From contig JAKTNK010000016.1 in assembly GCA_029593465.1 (NCBI GenBank), forward strand, positions 1 through 36,743: 36,743 bases of DNA, in the 5' to 3' direction. Positions 29,079 to 36,743 of this stretch are shown here, in pieces (the first letter of the stretch is position 1; each line of letters opens with the position of its first letter). The DNA is from Streptococcus suis (GTDB lineage Bacteria; Bacillota; Bacilli; Lactobacillales; Streptococcaceae). The notes beneath the pieces are model-generated. The model was not told the origin of the DNA. It did not search any database and saw only the letters and a list, made by a program, of their open reading frames with translations. A program made the translations under genes and the position numbers.

Positions 29079-31993
29079 TGCTTTATCTTCTTGATGGTCA
29101 AACAAAGACACCGAAATGGAATGGTCAGCCATTATTTGAAACGGTGCGTGCAACGGTAGAAGAGGAGCTGAATGGCACCTTTCAGCTAGGTTTAACTTAT
29201 CCGATTACAGATTCAGGTGTTCATGAAACCCTTAGAGCAGATGAGTTGATTTTGTGTCCAACTCCAGATTTAGGAAAGCAGCTCTTTCGTATTAAGCAGG
29301 TAAAGATTCAAGACGATACGATAGAGCTTGAGTGCTATCACATTTCAGATGATGTGATGAAGCGTCAGATTAAGCCTTTTTCAGCGACTAACACGACTTG
29401 TCAATCAGCCTTGATGAGGCTGGTTGAGGCTTGTCCATCTGATTTGGGGCTTTTTAGTTTTGATAGTGATGTGACGGAGCGTCATACCTATGTGTCTGAC
29501 GAAGACTTGACACTTTACCAAGCTCTAATGGATGGCAAGCACTCACTCCTTGGAACTTGGGAAGGTGAGCTTGTCCGTGATAATTTTCAGCTGATAGTTA
29601 AGCAGCACCGTGGCAAGGATAAGGGAGTTATTCTCACAAGCCATCACAATCTGAAAGCTTTTGAGGATAAGGGTGATTCTGAGAAGGTCATTACGCGCAT
29701 CTATGCGACCTCAACCTTTCAGACAGAAGGTAGTGATGAGGATACCGTTCTTTCTGTCGTTGTGGAAAGTCCCCTCATTACCCAATACCCTTATGTCCAT
29801 GAAGCACGGTATGAGAATAACACGCTTCAGACAGAGGAAGAGTTGCGAGAATGGGCGATGGCTAAGTTCACGCATGAGCATATTGACAGCATCTCTAGAC
29901 AGATAACCGTTGAAGCTTATCAGCTTGATGGTCAAGAAGTCCATCTGGGAGATACAGTCACTCTTAAAAGTCAAAAACACAAGGTAGATGTCAAGAAAAA
30001 GGCAGTCGGTTACACCTTTGACGCTCTAGAAGAAGTTTACCTCTCAGTGACTTTTGACGATGAGGTTACCTTTAAAAACTCTGGGTCATCAGGAAACAAT
30101 TCGCTAACCAGTGCAGCTAAGACCATTCTTGATGTCAATCAGTCGGTTACAGATCACCGTGCGTCTAAGGAGCGAGCTAATTTTAACAAGGTCTTTGATA
30201 GGCACTTTGAGCGTCTTCAAACCGAAGTTGAAGATGGTATCGCTAAGGCCAAAGCAGAAGGTGAGCGTTCTGGGAAGAAAGCTGCGCTTGATTATCTGGC
30301 AACTGATGCCTTAGAAGCACGAGTCGCAGCACTTCAAAAAGCTAGGATTGATGAGTTGACCGTCTCTAGTTCAGCATGGATGACAAGGCTTGTCTCTCAA
30401 CAAATTCTATCAGAGTATGTAAAGAGTTTAGAGGTGGAAGCTGATAAGGTGGTTATTCCAGGTCAACACACCCCAGTCTTTAGTTTGGATAGGGATGGGA
30501 ATCTTTCCATTGATACGCCACTCTTAAAGGTGAGAGGGGAAAGCCTAGCGACACAAGCTGATCTTAAAATCATCTCTTTAACCCCTGGACCAAAGGGTGA
30601 TGCTGGAGCAGATGGGGTCGGTATTCAATCAAGGGAGCAGTATTACTTAGTCTCTGCACAAAAGACAGGTATAACGGCAACAAGCACTGGTTGGACTAAA
30701 ACGATTCCCTCTCTAACCTCAACCCTTAAGTATCTGTGGAATTATGAAAAAACCACGTTCACCAATGGCTCAACGACAGTCACAACACCTGTTGTCATTG
30801 GAGTTTATGGGGATAAGGGTGTGGATGGAAAGGCTGGTAAGGATGGAAAGACCCTATACACTTGGCGCATGTACGCAGATAGTGACAAGGGAGATGGGAT
30901 TTCTGCCGTCTCAACTGGCAAACGCTACCTTGGACTAGCGGTCAATAGGGAGAGCGCGACGCCTTCAACCAATCCTAGTGACTATACCTGGTCATCCTTT
31001 TTTGAGGGAACAGAACTCGGTGGGCGCAATTACATTGACGATTATGCCATGAAGGCTACGACCTTTTCATCAGTAACCTCTGAGTGGAAGAAGGAGGTGG
31101 TTGAGGATACGAGTTCTGTCAGTGGTGTGACTATTAAGATGACCTGTACCAAAGCAGGTACGGGCGGCTTTCATCGAAACTTCTATGATTTACGAAGTCG
31201 AATCGGTGCTATTATGACTTTTTCAATTGATATTAAGTGTTCAAAAACTGTCACACTCAATATAGGTTGTGAACTCGGTGGAACGAAAGCTTACGAAGTC
31301 ACAACCGATTGGCAAAGGTTTGTTTCTTCATGGAAAGTAAGTAGTTATCAGTACTATTCTTATATCTTTTACTTAAAGTCAGGTTCGTGGTCAGTAGGAG
31401 ATGTGGTCTATCTTCGCAATGTTCAACTGGAAGACGGAAACGTTGCTTCAGCTCCAGGACCGTCTTTGAATGATCTTATTGCCCAGATTGATGCTAAGGC
31501 AGATAATGGCTTCATGAAGCAGCAATTAGACCTTCTAACTGAAAAGACAGAATCTCTCCGAGTAGACCTTGAAGCAAGAGCGTTGGCAAAAGAAGTAGCT
31601 GATTGGCTCAAGTCTTATAAAGAGTTTGAGAAAAATAATAAAGCCGTCCTTGCACAATTTAATCAAGACTTTATTGATAACACAGCTCGTATCGCAGCGA
31701 TTGAAGCCGATCTTAAAGCCAATAGTCTCTTGCTTAACTTTGTCAATACCTATCTGAGAGCTGGAGATAATGGGGTTATTATCGGTAAAAAAGATAATTC
31801 TGAATATATCGAATTAACCCCACAAGGGATGATGATTAAGTCGGCTGGGAATGCCGTCATGACGGTAACAGCTGGTGTCATTAAAATTCATCATGGTGTT
31901 TTTGTGGAGACCTTACAGGTTGGTTATTACCGCCTAGAAGCCGCAAGGCATCATGCCAAGCATCTAGTTTGTCGTTTTATTGATGCCAAGTAG
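29078..31993 (+). CDS. Tail-associated lysin/antireceptor (Tal, prophage endopeptidase tail)
   Basis: This 971-aa tip protein has an N-terminal Tal hub (about 1-350) with LDGQTKTPKW and TDSGVHETLRADE, matching the prophage endopeptidase tail family. A helical stem follows (about 370-470). There are two short collagen-like Gly-X-Y pieces (GPKGDAGADG near 505 and GDKGVDGKAGKDGK near 580), and then a carbohydrate-binding-like domain from GGRNYIDDYAMKA (about 648-785). Helical linkers and a small C-terminal fibre part close it. It probably binds cell-wall sugars and cuts peptidoglycan locally. The ATG at 29078 overlaps the Dit TGA (TGATG). Confidence 0.88.
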   Translation: MLYLLDGQTKTPKWNGQPLFETVRATVEEELNGTFQLGLTYPITDSGVHETLRADELILCPTPDLGKQLFRIKQVKIQDDTIELECYHISDDVMKRQIKPFSATNTTCQSALMRLVEACPSDLGLFSFDSDVTERHTYVSDEDLTLYQALMDGKHSLLGTWEGELVRDNFQLIVKQHRGKDKGVILTSHHNLKAFEDKGDSEKVITRIYATSTFQTEGSDEDTVLSVVVESPLITQYPYVHEARYENNTLQTEEELREWAMAKFTHEHIDSISRQITVEAYQLDGQEVHLGDTVTLKSQKHKVDVKKKAVGYTFDALEEVYLSVTFDDEVTFKNSGSSGNNSLTSAAKTILDVNQSVTDHRASKERANFNKVFDRHFERLQTEVEDGIAKAKAEGERSGKKAALDYLATDALEARVAALQKARIDELTVSSSAWMTRLVSQQILSEYVKSLEVEADKVVIPGQHTPVFSLDRDGNLSIDTPLLKVRGESLATQADLKIISLTPGPKGDAGADGVGIQSREQYYLVSAQKTGITATSTGWTKTIPSLTSTLKYLWNYEKTTFTNGSTTVTTPVVIGVYGDKGVDGKAGKDGKTLYTWRMYADSDKGDGISAVSTGKRYLGLAVNRESATPSTNPSDYTWSSFFEGTELGGRNYIDDYAMKATTFSSVTSEWKKEVVEDTSSVSGVTIKMTCTKAGTGGFHRNFYDLRSRIGAIMTFSIDIKCSKTVTLNIGCELGGTKAYEVTTDWQRFVSSWKVSSYQYYSYIFYLKSGSWSVGDVVYLRNVQLEDGNVASAPGPSLNDLIAQIDAKADNGFMKQQLDLLTEKTESLRVDLEARALAKEVADWLKSYKEFEKNNKAVLAQFNQDFIDNTARIAAIEADLKANSLLLNFVNTYLRAGDNGVIIGKKDNSEYIELTPQGMMIKSAGNAVMTVTAGVIKIHHGVFVETLQVGYYRLEAARHHAKHLVCRFIDAK

Positions 31994-32005
31994 AAAGGAG
32001 ACTTT

Positions 32006-33862
32006 ATGGCAGATTATGGTTCAAATAATGATAGGGGCTATACCCTACTTTTACGAGTGGAAGAAACAGGAACTTCAACGGCTAATAATACCTCTACTGT
32101 CCGAGTCCAACTTTGGCTAAAGAATGGTTATACGACCTTTGGGATGTATGACTGTAGGGCAAGTGTGTCTATCAATGGCCAGACGCTTTCTTGGTCAGGG
32201 CGACCAGATATGTACACGAATAATAGTTCCCTCCACTTAATTGATAAGACCGTCACTGTACCACATGATTCGAATGGGTCAAAAACCATCCGTTTTTCGG
32301 CGACCTTTTCAGGCTCTGGTGGCTGGTCGCCTGGCACCTTGAATACAGGGTCACAAACGCTACGTTTAAGTGATATTCCACGGTCATCGAGTGCTACAGT
32401 TTCTGGGAATATGATGGGGCAAGCCGTAACCATTACGATTAAGCGCGCTAGTAGTGCTTTTACCCATAATATCACATGGCATTTTGGATCTCTCAGTGGC
32501 ACCATTGGAACAGGCATTGCGACCTCTGTAACTTGGACGCCTTCAATATCGCAATTAGCAACTCAAATTCCAAATAGCACCTCAGGTAACGGTCATTTAA
32601 CGCTAGCCACTATCTATGGTGGTAAGACAATAGGTTCTATGACAATTCCCATTACCCTCAACCTACCGACGTCAGTTGTTCCAACCTTGGGCAGTATTTC
32701 TGTTTCAGAATCCCATGCCACTGCAAAAACCATTTTAACTGGCACCAGTTTTGCCCAGATAGTGTCTAACCCTAAAGTGACTTTTAATCAAGGAGCGGGT
32801 GTTTACGGATCGACGATTCCTTCGACGGGTTATCGTGCAGAGGTTTTTAAATTTGAGAATAATCAGTGGGTTCAACTGCCTAATGTGGTAACGAGTAATA
32901 ACGGTCTGTTGGGAGGTATAAACTGGATTGGTCGCGCTAAGGTCTCTGCCTATGTGACTGATTCGAGAGGGCGACAAAGTGCTCGAAAAGAAGTGGAGAT
33001 AACCCTATTAGAGTATTTCAAACCCATCTTTTCATTCTCAGCGGTTCGTGCCGGTTCTAGTATGAATCAGGTGACGGTCACACGAAAGCTTAAGATTGCC
33101 CCTCTAACCATCAATAGTGTTCAAAAGAATAAGGCAACCTTGACATGGGAAGTGGTTGATTTGGCAAGTGGCCAGAAGGTCACAAACGCTGGTGGCACTG
33201 CCAACTGGACGTCAACAACGGAACATACAAAGACGGATTTCCAAGCTATTTTAGGTGGCATCTACGATACGACAAAATCCTACACCATTATTGGAAGGCT
33301 CGCAGATCTCTTTTATGCCACGACCTTTGAGTTTACTATTGGTCCAGAGAAGGTTGTCTACGGCTTAAGTCCATCTGGTATGGGGATAGGTAAAGCATGG
33401 ACAAGAGGGGTGCTTGATGTGGATGGGAGTTTACCTGCTTATTTTGATGGGGATATTTATATGAAGAATAAGAAACTTCTTGATATTTTTTACCCAGTCG
33501 GTGTGATTTACGAGTCAACGTCAAGTACCAGTCCCGCCACCATTATGGGAGGAACTTGGGAGAGGTTTGGCAATGGTCGGGTCTTGGTTGGCGTATCTGA
33601 TAATGACAGTGAGTTTAAGAGCGTTAATAAATTAGGCGGTAGTAAAACACATACCTTGACCATTGATGAGATACCGTCTCACTCTCACGCTCAATATGTG
33701 ACAGCTAACAACGGTAATAAAGCTATTAGACGTGATTTTGGCTCTGATGGCAAAGCTAATACTTATCCGCAAGGAACCAACACAGGAAATACTGGTGGCG
33801 GAAAGTCACACAATAATTTACAACCTTACGTCACGGTTTACCGTTGGCGTAGGACAGCATAA
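32006..33862 (+). CDS. DUF859-type minor structural protein / receptor-binding tail protein
   Basis: This 618-aa protein begins as a streptococcal DUF859 tail protein: SNNDRGYTLLLRVEETGTSTANNTSTV at about 4-30, SWSGRPDMYTN and repeated Ig-like beta segments. The C-terminal 125 residues form a separate collar/receptor-type tip with FYPVGVIYESTSSTSPA, GGTWERFGNGRVLVG, and the HSH of IPSHSHAQY, ending in VTVYRWRRTA; these are marks of phage tail-collar knobs. It probably meets the host receptor. AAAGGAG precedes the ATG. It lies between Tal and the holin. Confidence 0.85.
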   Translation: MADYGSNNDRGYTLLLRVEETGTSTANNTSTVRVQLWLKNGYTTFGMYDCRASVSINGQTLSWSGRPDMYTNNSSLHLIDKTVTVPHDSNGSKTIRFSATFSGSGGWSPGTLNTGSQTLRLSDIPRSSSATVSGNMMGQAVTITIKRASSAFTHNITWHFGSLSGTIGTGIATSVTWTPSISQLATQIPNSTSGNGHLTLATIYGGKTIGSMTIPITLNLPTSVVPTLGSISVSESHATAKTILTGTSFAQIVSNPKVTFNQGAGVYGSTIPSTGYRAEVFKFENNQWVQLPNVVTSNNGLLGGINWIGRAKVSAYVTDSRGRQSARKEVEITLLEYFKPIFSFSAVRAGSSMNQVTVTRKLKIAPLTINSVQKNKATLTWEVVDLASGQKVTNAGGTANWTSTTEHTKTDFQAILGGIYDTTKSYTIIGRLADLFYATTFEFTIGPEKVVYGLSPSGMGIGKAWTRGVLDVDGSLPAYFDGDIYMKNKKLLDIFYPVGVIYESTSSTSPATIMGGTWERFGNGRVLVGVSDNDSEFKSVNKLGGSKTHTLTIDEIPSHSHAQYVTANNGNKAIRRDFGSDGKANTYPQGTNTGNTGGGKSHNNLQPYVTVYRWRRTA

Positions 33863-33873
33863 GAAAGGAAAAC

Positions 33874-34284
33874 ATGATTATGAAAGCATTCCTCACAACC
33901 CATAAAGTCCTCTTCTCAGTGATTGGAGGACTTGTCGGTTCTATTTTTGGAGAAGTCGATGGGGTCTTATACGCCCTTTTTATTTTTCTCATTATCGATT
34001 ATGTGACGGGAGTTTTTGCGGCAGTTGTCCAGAAAAAACTCTCCAGTAGCATTGGTTTCAAGGGCATCTTCAAAAAGATTGCCATTCTATTTTTGGTATC
34101 AGTGGGACACCTCATTGATACGGAAATCATCAAACAGGGTGGGGCGATTCGCACCATGGTCATTTTCTTTTACTTGAGTAATGAAGGCTTGAGTATTTTG
34201 GAAAATGCGGTGCGGATTGGTTTACCTATCCCAGAGAAACTGCAAGCACTCTTAAAACAATTCAACGAAAAAGAAGGAGACTAA
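33874..34284 (+). CDS. Holin, phi-Cp-1/TcdE-like family
   Basis: This 136-aa membrane protein makes the lysis pore. The family phrase IDYVTGVFAAVVQKKLSSS (about 44-62) and KKIAILFLVSVGHLID are plain. About three hydrophobic helices are seen (about 10-28, 30-52, 70-88), plus a fourth weaker one, and the C-terminus is charged (KQFNEKEGD). AAAGGA lies just before the ATG at 33874; a second ATG two codons later could give a shorter form, as in dual-start holins. The endolysin follows after 1 nt. Confidence 0.9.
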   Translation: MIMKAFLTTHKVLFSVIGGLVGSIFGEVDGVLYALFIFLIIDYVTGVFAAVVQKKLSSSIGFKGIFKKIAILFLVSVGHLIDTEIIKQGGAIRTMVIFFYLSNEGLSILENAVRIGLPIPEKLQALLKQFNEKEGD

Positions 34285-34285
34285 C

Positions 34286-35752
34286 ATGGGAAAACATCTA
34301 GTGATTTGTGGACATGGGCAAGGACGCACCACCTATGATCCAGGAGCAATCAATAGCAAACGAGGTATCACAGAAGCTGGCAAGGTTCGTGAGCTGGTAA
34401 AACTCATGTCCAAGTACAGCGGGAAAATCATCGACTATATCACAGACCAAAATGTCTATGATTATAAGTCACTGGCAAGTCTCGGTAAGGGCTATGACTC
34501 CATTACTGAGCTTCATTTCAATGCTTTTAATGGCACGGCACGAGGGACGGAAGTTCTCATTCAATCTACTTTGATGGCAGATAAGGAGGACTTGGCTATC
34601 CTAGCAGTCCTTAGCCGTCATTTCCAAAATCGTGGGATTAAGAAGGTGGATTGGCTCTATAATGCCAATGAAGCCAAAAAACGTGGCTACACTTACCGCT
34701 TGGTGGAGATTGCCTTTATCGACAATGAAGAGGACATGACCATCTTTGAAAATAAGAAGGAAGAACTGGCCAAAGGTCTTGTCTCTGCCATTACTCAAGG
34801 GGAGGTGAAGATGGTTGTCCCTATCACCACCAATAACCAAGGAGGCCAACCCAATTCTTCTACCAGCTCTGTTTATCACGTTGGGGATAGTGTTCGTGTA
34901 CTTGGTCATGCGACTCATTATCAAACGGGTCAAGTTATTTCTGCTTGGGTCAAGGGTCACACCTACAAAATCCTCCAAGTCAAAGCTGTAAACCAATCTC
35001 GTAGTAAGAGAGCCTACTTACTTGAAGGGATTACCTCTTGGGTACTGGAACAGGATGTGGAAGGAACCAGCCTTGGTCATTCAGAACAGACCTATACGGC
35101 TCAAAAGGGAGATAGCTATTGGGGGATTGCACGGAAATTTGGGACAACGGTTGATAAGCTGTTAGCTTTGAACGGATTGAAGAAAGCAGATGTCTTAAAG
35201 ATTGGTCAGACTTTGAAAGTTCATAAGGCGACTAGCTCCGTCAAGGCAGTAGCGACCAGCCTTGCCCAACGTGCGGTTGCTTCAGCCCTGTCTAAGGTTG
35301 GACAAAAAGTGACTGTTCCAACTAATCCTTATGGTGGACAATGCGTTAGTCTAGTGGATAAGATTGTGCAAGAATTGACCGATAAGGATATGGCTTACAC
35401 CAATGCCATTGATTGCTTAACCAAGGCAAAAGCTAACGGTTTTACAGTCATTAAGGATGCTTGGGGAGTAAAACCAAAAGCTGGTGATTTCTATGTTATA
35501 AAGACTGACAGTCATCCCTATGGTCACATCGGTATTTGTATCACCGATTCAGATGGTACAAGCATTGATGGGGTGGAGCAGAATGTCGATGGTTACTCAG
35601 ACCACAACAAGAACGGCATTAACGACCAACTGGAAATTGGAGGTGGCGGTATTACTCGTCGAGTGAAACGAGTTTGGATGGCAGATGGTTCACTTTATGA
35701 TGCGACTGGCACCGTCAAACTTGGTAAAGTTATCGGTTGGTTTAGAGTATAA
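34286..35752 (+). CDS. Endolysin: amidase + SH3-like + LysM + CHAP
   Basis: This 488-aa cell-wall hydrolase has an N-terminal N-acetylmuramoyl-L-alanine amidase (Amidase_3-like; zinc ligands probably in ICGHGQG, the E of ITEAGK and the H of ELHFNA; about 1-170). An SH3-like binding segment follows (VYHVGDSVRV to WVLEQDVEG, about 193-260), then one LysM (YTAQKGDSYWGIARKFG to KIGQTLKVH, about 270-313). The C-terminal CHAP domain has its catalytic cysteine in NPYGGQCVSL, its histidine in PYGHIGI and VEQN downstream. Two different hydrolase domains attack two bonds. AAGGAG precedes the ATG at 34286. Confidence 0.93.
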   Translation: MGKHLVICGHGQGRTTYDPGAINSKRGITEAGKVRELVKLMSKYSGKIIDYITDQNVYDYKSLASLGKGYDSITELHFNAFNGTARGTEVLIQSTLMADKEDLAILAVLSRHFQNRGIKKVDWLYNANEAKKRGYTYRLVEIAFIDNEEDMTIFENKKEELAKGLVSAITQGEVKMVVPITTNNQGGQPNSSTSSVYHVGDSVRVLGHATHYQTGQVISAWVKGHTYKILQVKAVNQSRSKRAYLLEGITSWVLEQDVEGTSLGHSEQTYTAQKGDSYWGIARKFGTTVDKLLALNGLKKADVLKIGQTLKVHKATSSVKAVATSLAQRAVASALSKVGQKVTVPTNPYGGQCVSLVDKIVQELTDKDMAYTNAIDCLTKAKANGFTVIKDAWGVKPKAGDFYVIKTDSHPYGHIGICITDSDGTSIDGVEQNVDGYSDHNKNGINDQLEIGGGGITRRVKRVWMADGSLYDATGTVKLGKVIGWFRV

Positions 35753-35773
35753 CAGTCAGTATTTACAAAAAAT

Positions 35774-35794
35774 AAGCTACCGAATGGGTAGCTT
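35774..35794 (+). terminator. Hairpin after the endolysin
   Basis: AAGCTACC, loop GAATG and GGTAGCTT form a perfect 8-bp stem 21 nt after the lysin stop. The T-run is short, so termination may be partial. The stem also covers the -35 region of the toxin promoter. Confidence 0.5.
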
Positions 35795-35797
35795 TCC

Positions 35798-35806
35798 TGG
35801 TATAAT
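35798..35806 (+). promoter_or_regulatory. Extended -10 promoter of the toxin gene
   Basis: TGG directly before a consensus TATAAT (35801-35806). No clear -35 is seen, as usual for extended -10 promoters. Transcription would start near 35813, leaving a leader of about 50 nt before the toxin SD. Confidence 0.6.
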
Positions 35807-35864
35807 AAATAGTGTAGAAAAGTGAAGACGGTGGCTCCTGAAACCGAAAGAGAGGTGATGCCTA

Positions 35865-36014
35865 TTGGCAATCCATCAAAATCTGACGGAGAGGATGGAG
35901 CACTTTTTGACCGCTTTTGAAGTTGTGCAGACTATCTTAGGTTTTGGTAGCTTTACCATTGCTTTGATTGGCTTGTGCTATAAAATCTTCAAAGACGATG
36001 ATAAAAAGAAATAG
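35865..36014 (+). CDS. Type I toxin, putative holin-like small membrane peptide
   Basis: The frame ends FGSFTIALIGLCYKIFKDDDKKK, a hydrophobic helix plus a basic/acidic tail, the hallmark of holin-like (Hol_Tox) type I toxins of Firmicutes. Two starts fit: a TTG at 35865 with GAGGTG 7 nt upstream (49 aa), or the ATG at 35895 with a closely spaced GGAG (39 aa, the usual toxin size). A 20-aa out-of-frame ORF (ATG at 35858) overlaps its start. A convergent antisense RNA covers the 3' end. The toxin probably damages the membrane if the antisense RNA is lost. It is too short for standard ORF lists. Confidence 0.75.
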   Translation: MAIHQNLTERMEHFLTAFEVVQTILGFGSFTIALIGLCYKIFKDDDKKK

Positions 36015-36120
36015 CCGTCAATACTTTGGCGAGTAACGGCTATTTCTATTAGCTTATAAACGAGTCACCGTCTTAAACGGTTCTACATTGGAGTTGGTTT
36101 GCAGACTAGCTCCTTTTTCC
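36000..36120 (-). ncRNA. Antisense antitoxin RNA
   Basis: A strong minus-strand promoter (36127-36154) would start RNA near 36120, running leftwards to the terminator hairpin at 36007-36047 and the T-run TTTCTTTTT, overlapping the end of the toxin mRNA. Convergent overlap at a shared terminator is the layout of Fst/RNAII and TxpA/RatA pairs. Near its 5' end it carries AGGAGC, complementary to GCTCCT in the toxin leader (35834-35839). Confidence 0.6.
36007..36047. terminator. Shared bidirectional terminator of toxin and antisense RNA
   Basis: AGAAATAGCCGT (36007-36018) and ACGGCTATTTCT (36036-36047) form a perfect 12-bp stem. The toxin stop codon lies inside the left arm. T-rich sequence on the minus side supports leftward termination. 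Confidence 0.8.
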
Positions 36121-36126
36121 ATGTCC

Positions 36127-36154
36127 ATTATATCATACAGGTAGAAATTTTCAA
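36127..36154 (-). promoter_or_regulatory. Promoter of the antisense RNA
   Basis: On the minus strand TTGAAA, 16 nt, TATAAT, with TGA directly before the -10 (extended). It is among the strongest promoter matches in the window, as expected for an abundant antitoxin RNA. Confidence 0.7.
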
Positions 36155-36164
36155 GTTAAAATGC

Positions 36165-36194
36165 AAAGCGTAGTCAAAGGGCTACGCTTTTTTT
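36165..36194 (+). terminator. Terminator before the recombinase region
   Basis: AAAGCGTAG (36165-36173) and CTACGCTTT (36182-36190) form a perfect 9-bp stem followed by T-rich sequence. A second small palindrome, ATTTCC-TAA-GGAAAT, lies at 36195-36209. It isolates the recombinase gene from the late and toxin transcripts. Confidence 0.8.
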
Positions 36195-36271
36195 ATTTCC
36201 TAAGGAAATTTCTGACTCAAACCTACTTAGTAAAGTAATAAGAGTTAAAACAACGGAAATTTTTTTCATAG

Positions 36272-36306
36272 TTTAGACTAAATCGCATTTTTGTTCCCCT
36301 AATAGG
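36272..36306 (+). promoter_or_regulatory. Regulon element copy C (before the serine recombinase)
   Basis: TTTAGACTAAA, 15 nt, CCTAATAGG. Both boxes are perfect odd-centred palindromes with centres 25 bp apart, exactly as in copies A and B. AAATTTTTTT lies upstream, as in copy B. The recombinase ATG is 84 nt downstream; a TTGACT about 30 nt after the element could be part of an ordinary promoter as well. Confidence 0.75.
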
Positions 36307-36389
36307 TAGAGGGATATAGTTAGCTGATAACTTGACTTATTGAGGCTTTAGAGTGATATATAGTGTGCTGTACATAGGGAGGATATTAA

Positions 36390-36743
36390 ATGACGGTAAA
36401 GTTAATTAAGGCAAAACACACCCCTAAAAAACAACGAGTCTGTGCCTATGTTAGGGTATCGACCACTAACAGTAGTCAGTTGGATTCCCTTCAGAATCAG
36501 ATAGCTTATTTTACAAATCTATATGGCAATCGAGATGATGTTACCTTTGTGGGTGTCTATCACGACAAGGGGATTTCAGGTTCAACTGATTATCGCCCTA
36601 GCTTTCAAGCTATGATTGAGGATTGTCGGAAGGGGCAAATTGATTTGATACATACCAAGTCTATCTCACGCTTTGCGAGGAGCACCATGACAATACTTGA
36701 AGTTAGTCGTGAGTTGAAAGTATTTGGTGTTGGAATCTATTTT
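36390..36743 (+). CDS. Serine recombinase/integrase, N-terminal part (runs off the window)
   Basis: The first 118 residues are those of a large serine recombinase: CAYVRVSTTNSSQLDSL with the catalytic serine in VRVS, VGVYHDKGISGS, and TKSISRFARST, the conserved arginine-rich catalytic region. Large serine recombinases integrate and excise phages and ICEs without tyrosine recombinase sites. GGGAGG precedes the ATG at 36390. The recombinase and zinc/coiled-coil domains lie beyond the edge. Element C upstream suggests shared control with replication genes. The attachment site cannot be seen. Confidence 0.93.
   Translation, partial: MTVKLIKAKHTPKKQRVCAYVRVSTTNSSQLDSLQNQIAYFTNLYGNRDDVTFVGVYHDKGISGSTDYRPSFQAMIEDCRKGQIDLIHTKSISRFARSTMTILEVSRELKVFGVGIYF

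Noticed and set aside
1-36743. tRNA or rRNA genes
   Set aside because: No cloverleaf-like or rRNA-like sequence was noticed by eye on either strand. A tRNA search program was not available.
1-36743. Restriction endonuclease partner of the two methyltransferases
   Set aside because: No gene next to them looks like a restriction enzyme; the nearby HNH is of the terminase-associated type.

Overview
This window is most of a temperate, siphovirus-type prophage from a low-GC Gram-positive host, almost certainly a Streptococcus. The evidence is the protein style, AGGAGG ribosome binding sites, HK97-fold head genes, a Dit/Tal tail tip, a holin plus an amidase-LysM-CHAP endolysin, and a serine (not tyrosine) recombinase at the right edge. 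The gene order recalls the serine-recombinase streptococcal prophages of the phi-m46.1/phi-1207.3 type. That match is from memory and was not checked against a database.

Layout. (1) 1-490: the end of an IS element that has cut off the 5' part of an unrecognised gene. (2) 491-2039: an AbiEi/AbiEii toxin-antitoxin pair with an operator-like palindrome and a closing terminator. (3) 2044-6347, minus strand: replication operon with a family A DNA polymerase, a 55-aa membrane microprotein, a DUF2815 single-strand binding protein, a DUF2800 Cas4-like nuclease and a 107-aa protein. (4) 6348-6596: divergent control region. (5) 6597-11278, plus strand: primase-helicase, a possible origin, VRR-NUC nuclease, SNF2 helicase and a late-regulator-like HTH protein. 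(6) 11281-11369: six exact-period 11-bp repeats that end at an extended -10 promoter. (7) 11403-16844: phage MetK, HNH nuclease, a cos-like region, a zinc-ribbon protein, a ParB-methyltransferase fusion, a cytosine methyltransferase and DUF4314. (8) 16870-25106: packaging, head and neck, and tail genes, including a programmed -1 frameshift. (9) 25237-35752: tape measure, tail tip, receptor-binding proteins and lysis. (10) 35753-36389: a type I toxin/antisense RNA locus. (11) 36390 to the end: serine recombinase, cut by the window edge.

Two repeated control systems stand out. First, TTTRGACTAAA-N15-CCTARTAGG occurs three times with identical spacing: before the minus-strand replication operon, before the plus-strand primase and before the recombinase. 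It looks like a private promoter or operator regulon linking replication and recombination. Second, three small-gene cassettes at 11403-11617, 16292-16844 and 18970-19418 share a roughly 66-bp leader (AATGACTGG, 20 nt, TAATAT, then an SD), and each ends in its own terminator, like morons. In two of them an inverted repeat spans the promoter and the SD. Read-through RNA would then have a hidden SD, while RNA from the local promoter would not.

Working together: early transcription from the 6.4-6.5 kb region supplies replication proteins in both directions. The 160-aa HTH protein probably turns on the late operon through the 11-bp repeats. MetK would supply SAM to the two methyltransferases. Packaging, morphogenesis and lysis follow in standard order.
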